DNA of 34,276 nucleotides from Bradyrhizobium manausense (GCF_001440035.1 NZ_LJYG01000110.1:42038-76313); one strand, 5' to 3'; counted from the first letter of the stretch, positions 1 through 6,711 are shown. Program-made: numbers and translations. The notes: generated by a model from the sequence alone, not told the origin.

Positions 1-141
1 GAGCCGCTGGCGCGGCTGCTGCTCGGCGCGGTGACGGAGGCCGCAGTCGCCTGCGCCGGACGCACGGATATCGCAAGGGCGGGCGCTGAATATGCCCGTG
101 CCTTCAAGTCGCTGGTCGAGGCGCTGCGTCTGCTGGATTGA
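1..141 (+). CDS. TetR-family regulator, C-terminal end only
   Basis: The window opens inside this gene; the last 46 codons are read in frame from base 1 to a TGA at 139-141. The residues (EPLARLLLGAVTEAAVACAG and onward) look like the last two helices of a TetR/AcrR repressor C-terminal domain, where an LLLGAL/TEAA pattern is common. The DNA-binding end lies outside the window, so the family call is recognition from a short tail. The next gene (hemC-like) starts 111 bases downstream on the same strand, so the two may be co-transcribed, or the regulator may act on its neighbour. Confidence 0.6.
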   Translation, partial: EPLARLLLGAVTEAAVACAGRTDIARAGAEYARAFKSLVEALRLLD

Positions 142-252
142 TTGTGCTAAGGTCTGCGCTGAGCGCGGCAGCCGTCTATCATCCGGCCTGAACCTGTCGT
201 ATGGGCAATGACGCGCACGCGAGACACGTGCTGGATGGAGAACGGCTTGGCT

Positions 253-1227
253 ATGCGACTACGGATCGGCACCCGCAAGAGCGCGATGGCGCTGGCGCAG
301 ACGGAAGAGATTGCGCGTCGCCTGACATCGGCCGTATCAGGTCTCGACGTCGAGATCGTCAAGTTCGACACCACGGGAGATCTCGACCAGACCAGCAAGC
401 TGCTGCCCCATGGCGGCAAGGGCGGCGCCTTCGTCGCCCAGATCCGCGCCGCCGTGCTTGCAGGCGAATTGCAGGCCGCGATGCATTCGCTGAAGGACAT
501 GCCCGGCAATGAGGACACGCCGGGCCTCGTCGTCGGCGCCACGCTGTCGCGCGATCCGCCGGGCGATGCCCTGGTGCTGCGCGCGGACGTGACGCTGCAA
601 GCGCTGCGCCAGTCGCGCGGCAAAGGCTTCAAAATCGGCACCAATGCGGTACGTCGTGCCGCCTATGCGCGGCGGCTGTTTCCCGACGTCGAGGTGATCC
701 ACTTCCGCGGCGCCGCCGATACGCGTGTGCGAAAGCTCGATCATCGTGAGAAGCAGAAGCTGCCGGACGGCGGCGCGGTGGGACCCGCGGATGCGCTGAT
801 CATGGCGCGGTCGGGACTCGATCGCGTCGGTCTTTCCAGCCGGATCGCCTACGAGTTCACCGCGGCGGAGATGCTGCCGGCCGCAGGGCAGGGCATCGTC
901 GCGGTCGAATGCGCGGCGCAGGACTGGCAGACGCGACAGATTCTCTCGTCAATCGACGATCCCTCAGCCCACGCCTCTGCCGATGCCGAACGCGAAGTGC
1001 TGTGGGTGCTCAACGGCCACTGCAATTCGCCGGTGGCGGGCTTCTCGACCATCTCGGGCGACCAGATGTCGCTGACGGCGTCGGTCCTCGATCTCTCCGG
1101 CAACACCATCATCGAAGCCTCGCGCACGGGGCCGGCCAACCGGCCGCGCGAGCTTGGTCGTGCGGTGGGTCTCGATCTCCTGGCGAAGGGCGCCGCCGAG
1201 ATCATCGAGCGCAGTCGGCCGCGCTAG
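253..1227 (+). CDS. hemC: Hydroxymethylbilane synthase (porphobilinogen deaminase), divergent paralog
   Basis: The enzyme condenses four porphobilinogens into hydroxymethylbilane in heme synthesis, in the cytoplasm. The product is 324 residues. It opens with the family start MRLRIGTRKSAMALAQ, which is why I chose ATG 253 over the ATG at 208. HSLKDMP carries the catalytic Asp (D82), an RR pair follows in the substrate site, and LNGHC holds the cofactor-binding Cys (C257). EMLPAAGQGIVAVE is also family-typical. Two conserved stretches are unusual: GGKGGAFVAQI where most members have GGKGLFTKEI, and GAADTR where most have GNVxTR. This makes it look like a second, divergent copy rather than the housekeeping gene of a Bradyrhizobium. 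It follows a TetR gene on the same strand. I am sure of the family, less sure that it is the main hemC. Confidence 0.88.
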   Translation: MRLRIGTRKSAMALAQTEEIARRLTSAVSGLDVEIVKFDTTGDLDQTSKLLPHGGKGGAFVAQIRAAVLAGELQAAMHSLKDMPGNEDTPGLVVGATLSRDPPGDALVLRADVTLQALRQSRGKGFKIGTNAVRRAAYARRLFPDVEVIHFRGAADTRVRKLDHREKQKLPDGGAVGPADALIMARSGLDRVGLSSRIAYEFTAAEMLPAAGQGIVAVECAAQDWQTRQILSSIDDPSAHASADAEREVLWVLNGHCNSPVAGFSTISGDQMSLTASVLDLSGNTIIEASRTGPANRPRELGRAVGLDLLAKGAAEIIERSRPR

Positions 1228-1251
1228 GCCATGTACCCGCAGGTCGCGGGC

Positions 1252-1473
1252 TTACCTTGGGTCGAGCTGCTTGCAGGCGATCTCGGCAAGCACCAACGCA
1301 TTGGTCACGCCGCTTGAACCGATCTCGATGATCTTGCGGGCAACAAGATCGCAAAGGGGATCACGGCGATCGACCAGATCGAGTTTGCGCAGGGTTGCGT
1401 TGAAGGCCAGTTCGTAGACGTGCCGTTGCTCTGGCGTAAGCTCGCTCGCTTCAAGCAGGCGATTGATCGGCAT
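1252..1473 (-). CDS. Small conserved hypothetical protein (73 aa)
   Basis: It starts at an ATG with a strong ribosome site (GGGAGGCGGTC before the ATG). The protein is soluble and helical, with core LTPEQRHVYELAFNATLRKL followed by LVDRRDP and an ARKIIEIG segment. That layout (LTPE... AF..ALR.LGLVDRNDP... VAKRIIEL) recurs in many tiny Bradyrhizobium proteins of unknown function. A second, broken copy of the first half lies at 13031-13186. No function can be given. The gene is convergent with hemC, with 24 bases between the two stops. Confidence 0.65.
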   Translation of the reverse strand: MPINRLLEASELTPEQRHVYELAFNATLRKLDLVDRRDPLCDLVARKIIEIGSSGVTNALVLAEIACKQLDPR

Positions 1474-1641
1474 GACCGCCTCCCGGTGTTCGGCGGGAGC
1501 GCGACAGGTCTCTCAGTCACCGATAGAAGCCTCGGACCGGACGGTGATGGTTCCAGCGTGCGCCGTTAACTTGTGGCAGTCAACCAGGATGAAGTGCCAG
1601 AACGACGGGTTCGCGAGTGAAAGAGGTGAACTGAGGCAGCT

Positions 1642-1824
1642 TTACTGACGCTGGATAATGTTGGGAGGCGGACCCCCGTCGGCCTTGGGCAGCCCTTCGT
1701 CGTCTATCCGCTCCTTGAGGTCGGCGGCCCTCTCGATGAAGCCAACCGCCACGGCTGGGTCGGAGCTCGTTTTGGCCAGCTTAAGCAGCGTCGCCGCTAC
1801 TTCTCGGGTGTTCTTCGTAACCAC
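1642..1824 (-). CDS. Small conserved hypothetical protein (60 aa)
   Basis: I chose GTG 1824 because AGGGA lies 6 bases upstream; a TTG at 1839 is the longer alternative. The protein is one amphipathic helical unit (AATLLKLAKTSSDPAVAVGF, then IERAADLKERID) with a Pro-rich tail. Small proteins with a 'LLxLAxxxxDPxxxxxFIxxAADLxxRI' pattern are frequent in Bradyrhizobium; their function is unknown. It is probably monocistronic. Confidence 0.5.
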   Translation of the reverse strand: MVTKNTREVAATLLKLAKTSSDPAVAVGFIERAADLKERIDDEGLPKADGGPPPNIIQRQ

Positions 1825-1914
1825 GGCATTCCCTAACAAATATCAAGTGCAGGGAAGATTCTGGAACACCTGATTCCGTTCCGGGGCTTGGTGCAAAAAT
1901 GTACACAAGCGATA

Positions 1915-1957
1915 AAAAGGCCTCAGCTCCGGGGCTGGCGCCGAGCTGAGGCCTTTT
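1915..1957. terminator. Bidirectional hairpin terminator
   Basis: A perfect 15-base inverted repeat (AAAAGGCCTCAGCTC, 1915-1929, and its complement at 1943-1957) surrounds a 13-base loop, with A-run and T-run on the outer sides so it can act on both strands. On the minus strand it follows the small gene ending at 2037. Nothing on the plus strand clearly needs it. Confidence 0.75.
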
Positions 1958-2036
1958 GCTTCGGTCTTACGTTGTCGAGGCGTGGTTTCCGAACAGACAA
2001 AACTGGGTCCGACTGTCTTGTTCCCCGCAACGGGCT

Positions 2037-2174
2037 TTAGTGCATCTTGCGGCGGAAGCTATCTGCGATTTTCCGCTGTTCCTCGATGTCCTCGCGGACC
2101 ATCTGTCGCAATTCATCGATGGTCAAAGGAGTGTGGCGCACGACTGGCTTCGCTGGCGCTTCCTTGTCGGCCAT
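2037..2174 (-). CDS. Very small hypothetical protein (45 aa)
   Basis: The open frame runs up to 2258, but the N-terminal 28 residues look non-coding. The conserved-looking part starts at ATG 2174, with GAGGGG about 12 bases upstream. The product is charged and helical: a short Pro/Lys leader, then LTIDELRQMVREDIEEQRKI and a basic end. I know similar short Bradyrhizobium hypotheticals but no function. The terminator at 1915-1957 lies downstream. Confidence 0.45.
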   Translation of the reverse strand: MADKEAPAKPVVRHTPLTIDELRQMVREDIEEQRKIADSFRRKMH

Positions 2175-2472
2175 GGGCTTGGAAAACCCCTCAGTCACCT
2201 GATCTCGATCGCTGCCGGTGAACCAGCGGTCTATACAACAAACGTTATGCTTTGACATTCACACAAGTTAATGGGCTGGCCGCGAGCACTACCGCCAGAT
2301 GAGCCTTACTACGACACCAGCCAGAGCAAACTAAAATAGGTTGAGCGCATCGTTCGCCGTTGCTGCGATGACTATCAGCGCCGAACTTCACTTGGTAAGG
2401 CATTCCCCGCTCCCCGCATGTCGTCGGCCCGTCCGGCGCACCGGACGAACCGTTCTGCAATCACGTCTTCGC

Positions 2473-2550
2473 TTAGTGCTGAACCAGGAAACAGCCGACG
2501 CCGCCGCCGACGAGTACGGCGGGCACGGCCCACAAAATCAAGACCGGCAT
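2473..2550 (-). CDS. Tiny single-span membrane protein (25 aa)
   Basis: ATG 2550 is preceded by GGAGGAGAA, an excellent ribosome site, and the frame closes at TAA 2473-2475. The product is almost all hydrophobic (PVLILWAVPAVLVGGGVG, then CFLVQH), one transmembrane helix. It lies 39 bases downstream of the secreted protein at 2590-2817 on the same strand, so it is probably co-transcribed with it. The function is unknown. Confidence 0.5.
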   Translation of the reverse strand: MPVLILWAVPAVLVGGGVGCFLVQH

Positions 2551-2589
2551 TTCTCCTCCAATTGCTTGTCAGAGCAGCACGCCGAGTGG

Positions 2590-2817
2590 TTATTGCTCGG
2601 TGCAGACCTTTGTGGTCTTCACGGCGGACTCGGCTTCCGTCTTGGTCGTGTAGACGCCGTCGCCCACGACCGTCGTGGTGGTGGTCGTTGGCTTGGTGTC
2701 GACGACAGTGCACTTCTTGGTGGTCGCGTCGCGAACGATGTAGAACTCGGCGGCGGTGGCCGCTTGGGTCACGAGGGCAAAAGCGGCGAGTGCGCCGCAT
2801 ACGATCAGCTTCTTCAT
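2590..2817 (-). CDS. Small secreted protein with Thr-rich centre (75 aa)
   Basis: The true start is ATG 2817 (GAGGAGGACACC in front); the reading frame extends further upstream without coding character. Residues 1-22 are a Sec signal peptide (MKKLIVCGALAAFALVTQA, then an AxA site). The mature part begins AEFYIVRDATTKKCTVVDTK, followed by a run of Thr, VVGDGVY and a C-terminal TTKVCTEQ. The two Cys could form a disulfide in the periplasm. I recognise this as a Bradyrhizobium hypothetical family with no assigned role. A near-consensus EcfG promoter (2854-2878) lies 37 bases upstream, which would make it stress-induced. Confidence 0.7.
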   Translation of the reverse strand: MKKLIVCGALAAFALVTQAATAAEFYIVRDATTKKCTVVDTKPTTTTTTVVGDGVYTTKTEAESAVKTTKVCTEQ

Positions 2818-2853
2818 GGTGTCCTCCTCAAACAGGGCTAAGTAGTCACTGCT

Positions 2854-2878
2854 AATGAGGAGGCTCGGCCGAAGTTCC
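2854..2878 (-). promoter_or_regulatory. Near-consensus EcfG promoter
   Basis: On the minus strand this reads GGAAC-N16-CATT, one base from the EcfG consensus GGAAC-N16/17-CGTT. The -10 element ends 37 bases before ATG 2817 of the small secreted protein, a normal spacing. Confidence 0.45.
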
Positions 2879-3010
2879 ACTTTTCCCAGCGCGGCGGAAC
2901 GCTGGAATCTCATCACAGGGATGAACCGGCGGCCCTTTCCAAGTGGGCTGCCTCCCGATCACACGAAAGCGCGCGTCCTGCTTAGAGCACTAAATAGACG
3001 CCGCGCCCTT

Positions 3011-3355
3011 TTACTCTGCGATCTCCCTGATGGTCCGGACGAGTTCCTCGGGAGTGAAAGGCTTCTTCACGATGCGGCTGCCCGGGACGGGGCGTGGTGT
3101 CGCTGGCGAGAAGCCGGTGGCGTAGATGACCGGCAGCTCCGGATCCTGCTCTCGGTATCGCTCCGCGATCTGCCACCCGTCGATCTGTCCCGGCAGCGTG
3201 ACGTCCGTGACCAGCACATCCGCGACGCGGCGCTTGCACCAGGCCAGTGCCTCCTCGCCGTTGCTCGCGTGGATCACGTGATAGCCTGCCTCGCGCAGCG
3301 CCTCGACGACGAATTCGCGGATCAGAGGGTCGTCCTCAACAAGAAGTACGCTCAC
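3011..3355 (-). CDS. Single-domain response regulator (REC only)
   Basis: This 114-residue protein is a stand-alone receiver domain with no output domain. It has the acidic pair D8/D9, phosphoacceptor D51 (DVLVTDVTLPG), T80 and K98 (IVKKPF). The segment YATGF (78-82) resembles the FAT-GUY motif of single-domain regulators that act in alphaproteobacterial general stress signalling (SdrG type); that comparison is from memory. The start is a GTG. It is divergent from a HisKA_2-type kinase (start 3515) and carries an exact EcfG promoter upstream (3394-3418). I infer a phosphate-shuttle or phosphate-sink role with that kinase. Confidence 0.88.
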   Translation of the reverse strand: MSVLLVEDDPLIREFVVEALREAGYHVIHASNGEEALAWCKRRVADVLVTDVTLPGQIDGWQIAERYREQDPELPVIYATGFSPATPRPVPGSRIVKKPFTPEELVRTIREIAE

Positions 3356-3393
3356 TGCTGGCTCTTAAAATCGCTTGCGTTATCAAGCAATCG

Positions 3394-3418
3394 AACGGCG
3401 CAACATGTCGGTCGTTCC
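3394..3418 (-). promoter_or_regulatory. EcfG (general stress sigma factor) promoter for the response regulator
   Basis: The minus strand reads GGAAC, 16 bases, CGTT, an exact match to the EcfG consensus. It ends 38 bases before the GTG at 3355. Confidence 0.75.
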
Positions 3419-3479
3419 CCATCCGAGGAAGGTTTGCAGGAGAGCCGGGCCGACGCTTGGGCCTGGTGCGCCAAGGCGA

Positions 3480-3504
3480 GGAACGGCTATCGGGGACAGG
3501 CGTT
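3480..3504 (+). promoter_or_regulatory. EcfG promoter for the sensor kinase
   Basis: GGAAC (3480-3484), 16 bases, CGTT (3501-3504) is an exact consensus match on the plus strand. The kinase ATG at 3515 is only 10 bases beyond the -10 element, so the transcript would be leaderless or nearly so. Confidence 0.7.
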
Positions 3505-3514
3505 TTTTCAATTC

Positions 3515-4465
3515 ATGAACAGGCTCTATCCGCTCGTTCTTGAGCACCGGCTTCCGACTCCCGTCCGGTACGGCGTCTCGGCGACAATGATGCTGGGCTG
3601 CGCCGTACTGCAGATGGTCTTGCAGATGCAGACCGGCTCGCCGGGGTATTTCCTGCTGCTCCCCGGCGTGTTTCTGTCGGGCCTGATCTTCGATCGCGGG
3701 TCCGGAATATTCGCCGCGATCATCGCCCTCGCCGTCGGCGCCTATCTCAGCTATGCCGGCAGCAACGGCATCGACTATTTCGCGCCCAATGCGCTCTTCG
3801 CGATCACTGCAGCCGGGACGGCCGCTGTCGCCGAATTCCAGCGCGCCGAACTGCGGCGGGTCATGCTGGCGGACAAGACCAAGACCTTGCTTCTGCAGGA
3901 GATGGCCCACCGGACCAAGAACAACCTGGCGATCCTCGGCGGGATGATCAGGTTGCAGGCAAGGCACGGCGGTCCCGAAATCGAGGCCGCTCTGGAAGCC
4001 ACTGCCCGTCGGTTGCAGGTGATGGCGGAGGTCTACGACCACCTTTCGCCCACACGAGATTCTCGCTCGGTGAACATGCGCTATTTCCTGAACGACGTCG
4101 TCGAGAAGGTCTTCCAGTCCTTGGCTCCTTCCGGACCGATCGCTTTCCAGGTGGTCTGCGAGGACGTCGACCTCGCCAGCAACCACGCGCTCGCGATCGG
4201 CATGATCACGAACGAGCTTGTGACGAACGCGATCAAGTATGCTTTTCCCGGCGACAGACCCGGCCACATCGCGGTCGCGTTCTCGAGTGGCAGCGGCATC
4301 GAACTCTCGGTCTCCGACAACGGCGTAGGCCTACGGGAGGGGGAAGAGCCGGGCGGATTGGGGTCGCGTATCGTTCAGCTGCTGGCCCAACAGCTCGAAG
4401 GCGAAACGTCCTACGAACGGCTCGATCCCGGCCTCAAGGTCCGGGTGCGGGCCCATCCCCGATAG
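3515..4465 (+). CDS. Membrane sensor histidine kinase, HisKA_2 type
   Basis: The 316-residue protein begins with a block of about four transmembrane helices (residues 18-105, DUF4118-like). A HisKA_2 dimerisation helix follows, with the phosphorylated His in EMAHRTKNN (H132), and then an ATPase domain with N box NELVTNAIKYAF, G1 VSDNGVGL and G2 GGLGSRIV. Kinases of the HisKA_2/HWE class feed the PhyR-NepR-EcfG stress cascade in alphaproteobacteria. The open frame reaches back to 2855, but the upstream part overlaps the divergent regulator and is not coding. ATG 3515 sits just after an exact EcfG promoter. It has no periplasmic sensor domain; the input may be within the membrane. The single-domain regulator at 3011-3355 is the obvious partner. 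Confidence 0.85.
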   Translation: MNRLYPLVLEHRLPTPVRYGVSATMMLGCAVLQMVLQMQTGSPGYFLLLPGVFLSGLIFDRGSGIFAAIIALAVGAYLSYAGSNGIDYFAPNALFAITAAGTAAVAEFQRAELRRVMLADKTKTLLLQEMAHRTKNNLAILGGMIRLQARHGGPEIEAALEATARRLQVMAEVYDHLSPTRDSRSVNMRYFLNDVVEKVFQSLAPSGPIAFQVVCEDVDLASNHALAIGMITNELVTNAIKYAFPGDRPGHIAVAFSSGSGIELSVSDNGVGLREGEEPGGLGSRIVQLLAQQLEGETSYERLDPGLKVRVRAHPR

Positions 4466-4568
4466 TTCGGTACGGAAGCGAGCGTAGCTTCGCTGGCGCC
4501 GAGAACCTTCTCTTCGTTCGGTATTTTCCCGGGGTGTCAAATTTCATCAGCTTTAACAATTTCTGAGA

Positions 4569-4733
4569 ATGATCACGTTCATGATGCAGGAGTGTGACCA
4601 ACAAGCAGAAGCCCTTGCCGCAATGAGGAAAGCCATTGCCGCGAGTTGCCCGGCCGAACGCCAGAAGTGGCTTCGGGTTGCTTTGGCTTGGGCTGACCTC
4701 GCGCGTCGCTCTAAGGGCAACCTCGCCGCGTAG
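4569..4733 (+). CDS. Small hypothetical protein (54 aa)
   Basis: Starts are possible at ATG 4569, 4581 or 4584; none has a strong ribosome site. The product has one helical unit, with CDQQAEALAAMRKAIAASCP followed by AERQKWLRVALAWADLARR. This is the 'C...A....P.....WL.LA..W..LA' pattern of many tiny Bradyrhizobium proteins of unknown function. It precedes cheZ by 47 bases and may be co-transcribed with it. Confidence 0.45.
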   Translation: MITFMMQECDQQAEALAAMRKAIAASCPAERQKWLRVALAWADLARRSKGNLAA

Positions 4734-4780
4734 CGGCAGCCCTGATCGCGACGTTTTTCCCCGGAATTCGGAGATCTCTG

Positions 4781-5299
4781 ATGATTGCGCCAGAAGAAGA
4801 GAGGATGCTGAAAACGCTCTTGGTCGAGATGTTCGGCCACATCAGCAGCATGCGGCGGGAATTTGCCGCTCTTCAAGGCGACAGCAAGGGCAGTTTCGCG
4901 ACGATGACAGACACTCTCGACGCGATCGTCGAGAACACGGAGGCAGCTGGAAATGCGATCCTCGAAAGCATGGAGGCCATCGGCACCAGCGTCGCGAAGT
5001 TGCAGGGCGTCAACGATTCGACCGCCGCGTCGATATGCGACGAGATCGCCAATAGCACGAACAAGGTGTTCGAGGCTTGCGCATTTCAGGACCTTACAGG
5101 GCAGCGGATCACTCGAGTGATCAAGTCGCTGCAGTTTATGGAGGACCACATCAACAGGCTGGTCCGCATGTGGGGAAAAGAGGAGCTGGCACGGCTAGCC
5201 GCCGAGCTTGCCGTCCAAAGCGCCCCAGACTTTCTGCAGGGCCCACAGCGGCCGAGCGCGGCGATTTCCCAGGACGACATCGACAAGCTGTTCGCGTAA
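4781..5299 (+). CDS. cheZ: CheZ-like chemotaxis protein phosphatase
   Basis: CheZ speeds dephosphorylation of phospho-CheY. The 172-residue protein has a long helical hairpin (about residues 5-140). The catalytic motif is FQDLTGQ, with D104 and Q108 at the same spacing as Asp143/Gln147 of the E. coli enzyme. It ends in a short linker and the C-terminal tail ISQDDIDKLFA. That tail resembles the CheY-binding peptide of CheZ and of FliM (SQxEIDxL). GGAG lies 7 bases before ATG 4781. It is shorter than E. coli CheZ (214 aa), as is usual in alphaproteobacteria. No other che or flagellar genes are in the window, so it is an orphan here; its target could be one of the free-standing receiver proteins. 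Confidence 0.82.
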   Translation: MIAPEEERMLKTLLVEMFGHISSMRREFAALQGDSKGSFATMTDTLDAIVENTEAAGNAILESMEAIGTSVAKLQGVNDSTAASICDEIANSTNKVFEACAFQDLTGQRITRVIKSLQFMEDHINRLVRMWGKEELARLAAELAVQSAPDFLQGPQRPSAAISQDDIDKLFA

Positions 5300-5396
5300 A
5301 CAGCCTCAAACCGGATGCCCCTAGCCGCATAACGTTGCAGAAGGAACAGCGGCCTTTAACGTGTAGAAGGATCGATTTGCCGGGCGTGGCTTCCGG

Positions 5397-5409
5397 TTTG
5401 GGTCAATCG
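5397..5409 (+). repeat. 13-base repeat, copy 1
   Basis: TTTGGGTCAATCG occurs here and again at 6031-6043, one copy on each side of the VOC gene. It resembles the degenerate TTTGGGTC-containing debris common between rhizobial genes (compare 13962-13969). The rest of 5300-5585 shows no gene that I can support. Confidence 0.35.
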
Positions 5410-5585
5410 CGAAGAACTCAGGTTGAGCAAATCTGCTCTGGCTCAACGAGCGGAATACCGATCGCCGAGGTGCAACTTCACCGATGGGCCACATCCAGGC
5501 CAGCATCTTCCCGGCATGATGGTGTGTGCGCACTGTGATGCCCCGGCGCACCGGGCCGACCGCGACGTGAAGGCGAGCGCCGAAA

Positions 5586-5972
5586 CTAGACCGGTCGACC
5601 TACGGTTGGCTTCGACGGGGCACCGAACGCCAGAGAATATCCGTTGTCGTCGCAGATGCCGAATTCGTGTGCGCCGTAGTCGAAATCGTCCACCGCATAG
5701 ATCACCTCGGCTCGGTCTTTGACAGCCGCCCAGAGCGCGTCCACCTCGTCGGCCGTTTCCAGCTCGATATAGAGCTGTCCGGTAAACTTCGGAGCCTTCC
5801 AGTCCCCATGAGCGTTTGGCGCAGCCAGCATAATGCGCACTGCATCGCGATATAGGTTCGAATAGCCGGGGGTCTGCATGCCACAGGTAAACCCGAGCAC
5901 GTCGACATAGAAGCGGACTGACCGGTCCATGTCCTCCGTCGTGAGGATTGGGGCCAGCGATGTCATTCGCAC
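5586..5972 (-). CDS. VOC-fold (glyoxalase/bleomycin-resistance) protein
   Basis: 128 residues. It shows the vicinal-oxygen-chelate pattern: LAPILTTEDMDRSVRFYVDV at the N-terminus, a central GQLYIELETADEVDALWAAV strand-helix, and YGAHEFGICDDNGYSLAFG at the end with the metal-ligand Glu region. The family includes glyoxalases, dioxygenases and drug-binding proteins, so the substrate cannot be named. I chose GTG 5972 because GGGAG is 7 bases upstream; the ATG two codons later would be 13 bases from it. It stands alone. Confidence 0.8.
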   Translation of the reverse strand: MRMTSLAPILTTEDMDRSVRFYVDVLGFTCGMQTPGYSNLYRDAVRIMLAAPNAHGDWKAPKFTGQLYIELETADEVDALWAAVKDRAEVIYAVDDFDYGAHEFGICDDNGYSLAFGAPSKPTVGRPV

Positions 5973-6030
5973 GAACTGTCTCCCTTCGGCACCACAGCGG
6001 CTTGCCTGCTAGAACGCGATAGTGACTACT

Positions 6031-6043
6031 TTTGGGTCAATCG
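6031..6043 (+). repeat. 13-base repeat, copy 2
   Basis: Identical to 5397-5409. The surrounding 5973-6179 stretch holds no supportable gene apart from the leader of the VOC gene. Confidence 0.35.
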
Positions 6044-6179
6044 GGAGTTAGATCCGGTCTAACCCTGAAAGCTGACTTATCCTCGGTCGCAGGATGCGGC
6101 AGCGATGGGCCTTTTCCGATTCGTGCACCGCAATAAGTGCGGCGCGGTGACGCCGGGTGTTCGCCGCCGCCGAGAGGTC

Positions 6180-6410
6180 TTACCGCCGTTCGACAATGAC
6201 CGTTCCCCTCACGACAAACAGAGTCCGGTCGCCGTTAGTTACCTCGGTCGTGACATAAGTGTTGCGGAAACGCACCGCAGCTCTTGTCAGATTGGCCGGC
6301 ATCCGCTGCACGGCTCGGTGACATGCTGTCGCATCGGTCGGAAATAGCTTTCCACGCTGGTCTTCAATCCTCTGACCGCGCACATGCTGATGAAAGAAGT
6401 AACGAGGCAT
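6180..6410 (-). CDS. DUF6894-like small protein (76 aa)
   Basis: ATG 6410 is preceded by GGAGGAAGGCCCCA. The product begins MPRYFFHQHVRGQRIEDQRG, the hallmark of the small 'MPRYFFH..DG....D.EG..' proteins (DUF6894) that rhizobia carry in many copies, followed by a helix and a strand-rich tail (VTNGDRTLFVVRGTVIVER). The function is unknown. A one-mismatch EcfG promoter (6436-6460) lies upstream, in line with a stress-regulated role. Confidence 0.75.
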   Translation of the reverse strand: MPRYFFHQHVRGQRIEDQRGKLFPTDATACHRAVQRMPANLTRAAVRFRNTYVTTEVTNGDRTLFVVRGTVIVERR

Positions 6411-6435
6411 TGGGGCCTTCCTCCGTTCATGAGTC

Positions 6436-6460
6436 AACGAGAGGTAGCCCGGTTCGTTCA
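6436..6460 (-). promoter_or_regulatory. Near-consensus EcfG promoter
   Basis: The minus strand reads TGAAC-N16-CGTT (consensus GGAAC). The -10 end is 25 bases before ATG 6410 of the DUF6894 gene. The rest of 6411-6694 holds no gene that I can support. Confidence 0.4.
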
Positions 6461-6675
6461 AAAGTGAACTTTGGGGGTAAACCGGGAAACTCCGACGCCG
6501 AAGCACCGAGCCGCGGTGACCTCCGTACTGCCGGTGCGCCAAGGCGCGTATGGAGGTTCGACGCCGAGGGCCAATGCGACGTGACGAACGGAAAGAGGCC
6601 GCAACTCAGGCGGCCTCCAGCGTGCCTGCGACGGCGCGGAGGATGATACCGGTTGTGATCAGCGCTGCGATGGAG

Positions 6676-6711
6676 AGGATGCACCTCCCTCGTTGTGAAG
6701 ATGGTTTTCAA
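6676..6711 (-). pseudogene. Possible remnant of an AraC-type regulator N-terminus
   Basis: From a TTG at 6711 the minus strand encodes KTIFTTREVHP, matching ETIFSTDSVHP at the start of the intact AraC protein at 14252. About two thirds of the bases agree over the first 37 positions. The match then fades, and no HTH region is present. It is a short match that could be chance. Confidence 0.25.

Noticed and set aside
2855..3514. N-terminal extension of the kinase frame
   Set aside because: It runs antisense to the response regulator, and an exact EcfG promoter lies just before ATG 3515.
4553..5149. 198-codon open frame on the minus strand opposite cheZ and the small gene before it
   Set aside because: No family pattern, and the plus strand carries the CheZ catalytic motif in the same place.
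6600..6670. Minus-strand frame with a hydrophobic run (LSIAALITTGIILRAVAG) ending in TGA
   Set aside because: It looks like a membrane helix, but there is no ATG, GTG or TTG in that frame after the upstream stop, so it cannot be called as a gene.
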